Assembly (NCBI RefSeq): GCF_014203735.1
Contig: NZ_JACHJQ010000002.1
Location: 991,224 to 1,055,223, forward strand
Direction of reading: 5' to 3'
From: Actinophytocola algeriensis
Lineage (GTDB): Bacteria > Actinomycetota > Actinomycetes > Mycobacteriales > Pseudonocardiaceae
DNA: 64,000 bases
Of the stretch, positions 61,658-64,000 are shown in pieces (position 1 is the stretch's first letter; the number at the start of each line of letters is the position of its first letter). A model generated the notes under the pieces. That model was not told the origin of the DNA. It saw nothing but the letters and a program-made list of their open reading frames with translations, and made no database searches. The translations under genes and the position numbers were made by a program.

Positions 61658-63426
61658 CCGTGACGATCAGCGAAAGTACGTTCGGCAACGAGGCGCACCT
61701 TCCCCGGGTGCCGGTACCCAGCCTCGCCGAGAGCTGCGAGCGATTCCTCGAGTGGTCGGCACCGTTGCTCACGGACCCCCAACGGGAGGAGACCGAAGCG
61801 GCGGTGGCGGCGTTCCTGGCGGAGGACAGCCCGGCCCACGCGCTGCAGGCGGCCCTGGAGCGGTACGACGAACAGCCGGGAGTGCACAGCTGGCTGGACG
61901 ACTTCTGGGCCTACCGCTACCTCGGTCGCCGCGACCGGATCGCGCTCAACGCCAACTTCTTCTTCCTGTTTCACGACTCCGAAGACGAGCACGAGGAACA
62001 GGTGGAGCGGGCGGCCGGGCTCGTCGCAGGAACCGTGGACTACAAGCTGCGGCTCGACGACGAGGAGATCCCGCCGGTCACCCTGCGCGGACAGCCGCTG
62101 TCCATGGCACAGCAGCGATTCCTGTTCTCCACCACCCGGATCCCCGGCGCCGAACAGGACACCGTCCGCGCACCGTACAGCGCGGACGCGCCGGGTCCCT
62201 CGACGGCCCGGCACATCGTGGTGTTCCACCGGAGCACCATGTTCCGGCTGGCGGTGCTCGCCGAGGACGGCAGGCCCTACGGGCGCGACGACATCGCCGA
62301 CGCCCTGCGCGCGATCATCAAGTCGGACGCGACGGTGGACGACCCGTCGACCGCCGTCGGCCATCTGACCACGATGGCGCGCGCGGAGTGGGCGACCACC
62401 AGGGAATCCCTGCGCGAAGCGGGCAACGCCGAGGCACTCGAGGAGATCGAGACCGCGCTGTTCTGCCTGTGCCTCGACGAGAACACCCCCGGGAACACCG
62501 AGCAGGCATGTGACCAGTTGCTCCACGGCAACAGCGGGAACAGGTGGTTCGACAAGTCCCTCTCCCTGATCGTGTTCGCCGACGGCAGCGCGGGGATCAA
62601 CCTCGAGCACTGTGGTCTGGACGGGACAACCGTCCTCGCCTACGTGGACACCCTGTTCGACACGACACCGTCCGCCCGGCCTGCCGCGCACGGTCTCCCC
62701 CCGGCCACGCCCATCGAGTTCACCCTCGACGACGTGCTGCGCGCGAAGGCCCGCGCGGCCGCCGAGTCGTTCGCCGCGTACGCGGCCGCCACGGCGACGA
62801 CCACACTGTCCTTTCCGGACTTCGGTGCGAACACCGCGAAACAGCTCGGCATGTCGCCGGACGCGTTCGTACAGATGGCTTACCAGCTCGCCCACCGGCG
62901 GGCCAAGGGACTCACCGGCGCCACCTACGAGTCCATCGCCACCCGCCAGTTCCGGCACGGCCGCACCGAGGCGATGCGCGTCGTCACCCCCGAGGTGCTG
63001 GACTTCGTGTCCACAATGGACCTGTCAGGCGATCCGGCCGCCCGCCGGACCGCCTTCCGGGCCGCGGCCGCGAAACACGTCGCCCGCGCGAAGGAGTGCC
63101 AGGCAGGCGCGGCACCCGAGCAACACCTGTGGGAACTGCAACGGATCGCCGGTGACACCGAGCCGCACGCGCTCTACCGCAGCCCAGGCTGGCTCGTCAT
63201 GCGCGACGACTTCCTCAGCACCAGCTCGGCACCGTCGGCGAACATCCAGTACTTCGGGTTCGGATCGACCAGCCCGCAGTGCATCGGGGTGGCGTACGTG
63301 CTGCTGGCCGACTCCCTGAACATCTACCTGAGCACGCCGCGCCACGTGGCAGACCAGATGCACACCTTCGCCAGGGAGCTGACCACCGCGATGCGCGAAC
63401 TCCGGGAGCTGCTCGAAGCGGCCTGA
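61654..63426 (+). CDS. Choline/carnitine O-acyltransferase family protein
   Basis: 590 residues. The eukaryote-like family signature is complete: N-terminal LPRVPVPSLAESCERFLEWS; catalytic His319 in GINLEHCGLDGTT; RQFRHGRTEAMRVVTPEV (434-450), which positions carnitine and CoA; and the STSSAPSANIQYFGFGSTSP segment (523 on). The length is normal. Bacterial members are uncommon. Expected reaction: transfer of an acyl group between CoA and the hydroxyl of a zwitterionic trimethylammonium compound such as carnitine. It is coupled by ATGA overlap to the methyltransferase gene. Confidence 0.92.
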   Translation: MTVTISESTFGNEAHLPRVPVPSLAESCERFLEWSAPLLTDPQREETEAAVAAFLAEDSPAHALQAALERYDEQPGVHSWLDDFWAYRYLGRRDRIALNANFFFLFHDSEDEHEEQVERAAGLVAGTVDYKLRLDDEEIPPVTLRGQPLSMAQQRFLFSTTRIPGAEQDTVRAPYSADAPGPSTARHIVVFHRSTMFRLAVLAEDGRPYGRDDIADALRAIIKSDATVDDPSTAVGHLTTMARAEWATTRESLREAGNAEALEEIETALFCLCLDENTPGNTEQACDQLLHGNSGNRWFDKSLSLIVFADGSAGINLEHCGLDGTTVLAYVDTLFDTTPSARPAAHGLPPATPIEFTLDDVLRAKARAAAESFAAYAAATATTTLSFPDFGANTAKQLGMSPDAFVQMAYQLAHRRAKGLTGATYESIATRQFRHGRTEAMRVVTPEVLDFVSTMDLSGDPAARRTAFRAAAAKHVARAKECQAGAAPEQHLWELQRIAGDTEPHALYRSPGWLVMRDDFLSTSSAPSANIQYFGFGSTSPQCIGVAYVLLADSLNIYLSTPRHVADQMHTFARELTTAMRELRELLEAA

Positions 63427-63440
63427 CCCGGGTGCGTGCC

Positions 63441-63490
63441 CTGAAAGACGCTTTCGGGACACTCAACGTCCTGAAAGCGTCTTTCCGGAC
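63441..63490. repeat. Two-unit 30-bp-period palindrome, variant
   Basis: CTGAAAGACGCTTTC (63441) and CTGAAAGCGTCTTTC (63471) are exactly 30 bases apart and each forms a hairpin. It resembles the GAAGGGGCCCTTC arrays in period and layout but has a different core. It lies between convergent genes, where it may end both transcripts. Confidence 0.65.
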
Positions 63491-63500
63491 ATGATCGCGC

Positions 63501-64000
63501 TCAGCCGATGAAGCCCTTGTCCCGCAGCCAGTCGGCCGCGACCTTCTCCGGCGCGGCGCCCTCGACGCTGACCTGTTCGTTCAGCGCGAGCAGCGTCTTG
63601 TCGTCGAGTGCCTCGGCGATCGGGGTGAAGACGTCCTCGAGGCCGGGGTACTTCGTCGCGAGTTCGGTGCGGATCGTGATCGCCGGGTTGTAGATCGGGA
63701 AGAACGACTTGTCGTCCTCCAGCACGATCAGGTCCTGCGCGGGGATCCGGCCGTCGGTGGACGCCACCGAGCCGAAGTCGCAGGTCTTTCCCGAACCGAC
63801 CTCGGTGTAGACGACGGCGTCGTTGACCTCGTGCCGCTGCGCGTCGGGCAGCGTGAAGCCATACATGGCGGTCAGGCCGGGGAGCCCGTCGTCACGGCTG
63901 TTGAACTCCGGGCCCATGCACGTCGATGCCGCCTCCGGGTTGGACTTCGCCAGCTCCGCGTAGTCCGAGATCGTCGTGACGCCGTGCTCCTCGGCCGCCG
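63501..64000 (-). CDS. Glycine-betaine/choline/carnitine-type ABC substrate-binding protein, 3' part
   Basis: The last 165-odd residues are visible; the 5' end lies beyond the window. Sequence AEEHGVTTISDYAELAKSNP, MGPEFNSRDDGLPGLTAMYG, VVYTEVGSGKTCDFGSVAST, DGRIPAQDLIVLEDDKSFFP and IYNPAITIRTELATKYP match the OpuAC/QAT family, which binds quaternary amines through aromatic residues. It is convergent with the acyltransferase. This is the neighbour that most directly suggests that the cluster's substrate is a quaternary amine. Confidence 0.88.
   Translation of the reverse strand, partial: AAEEHGVTTISDYAELAKSNPEAASTCMGPEFNSRDDGLPGLTAMYGFTLPDAQRHEVNDAVVYTEVGSGKTCDFGSVASTDGRIPAQDLIVLEDDKSFFPIYNPAITIRTELATKYPGLEDVFTPIAEALDDKTLLALNEQVSVEGAAPEKVAADWLRDKGFIG

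Overview
The window reads as chromosome from a high-GC actinobacterium, most likely of the order Pseudonocardiales (Amycolatopsis, Lentzea or Saccharothrix type). The reasons are the very high G+C with G/C-ending codons, the gene families present (StrR-like regulator, ECF41 sigma factor, MmyB-type regulator relic, NarL-type two-component pair, CopD-CtaG fusion, Tat-exported beta-helix proteins), and the 30-bp-period GAAGGGGCCCTTC intergenic arrays. The genus is inferred and was not tested. No rRNA, tRNA, IS element or CRISPR array was recognised.

Layout. 1-29 kb is accessory-looking and patchy. A StrR/ParB-type regulator and a small secreted protein each carry the same ~45-bp upstream element in outward-facing orientation. 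Then come a run of small minus-strand genes (including a beta-barrel-like protein and a peptidoglycan-binding protein), a divergent TetR/TIM-barrel pair with a double palindromic operator, an MFS exporter, an ABC-2/Pip-like membrane protein, an ECF41 sigma factor with its oxidoreductase partner, an NHL-repeat secreted protein, and a two-component system. This half is full of gene relics (SDRs, MmyB regulator, zinc alcohol dehydrogenase, Ser/Thr kinase, a headless glycosyltransferase, and a hydroxyacyl-CoA dehydrogenase fused in frame to a P450 tail) and of iterated palindromic repeats.

26.9-47.2 kb is a carbohydrate-sulfate utilisation locus. An N-sulfatase-like sulfatase and an esterase precede a LacI regulator with its own palindromic operator. 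The LacI gene heads an unbroken 18-kb co-directional run of 15 genes: two small uncharacterised proteins, a five-gene Dpp/Opp-type ABC importer, two paralogous Tat-exported beta-helix proteins, a GH13 glucosidase, an FAD oxidoreductase, a DapA/NanA-family aldolase, an arylsulfatase and the formylglycine-generating enzyme that activates sulfatases. Together they could bind, cut, desulfate, import and catabolise a sulfated glycan. The substrate is unknown.

48.1-56.4 kb is a copper and disulfide module: CopD-CtaG fusion, copper P-type ATPase, DsbA-like thioredoxin, VKOR, a DUF5134-like protein and a PepSY membrane protein. It is followed by a decayed TPR regulator, a solitary xanthine-dehydrogenase-type molybdenum subunit and a decayed SDR.

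59.9-64 kb is the most unusual cluster: a BesD/ArpA-like Fe(II)/2-oxoglutarate dioxygenase, a SAM methyltransferase and a carnitine/choline O-acyltransferase in one tight operon, facing a quaternary-amine-type ABC substrate-binding protein. This looks like a small pathway for making or remodelling a carnitine-like hydroxylated, methylated amino acid. That function is inference.
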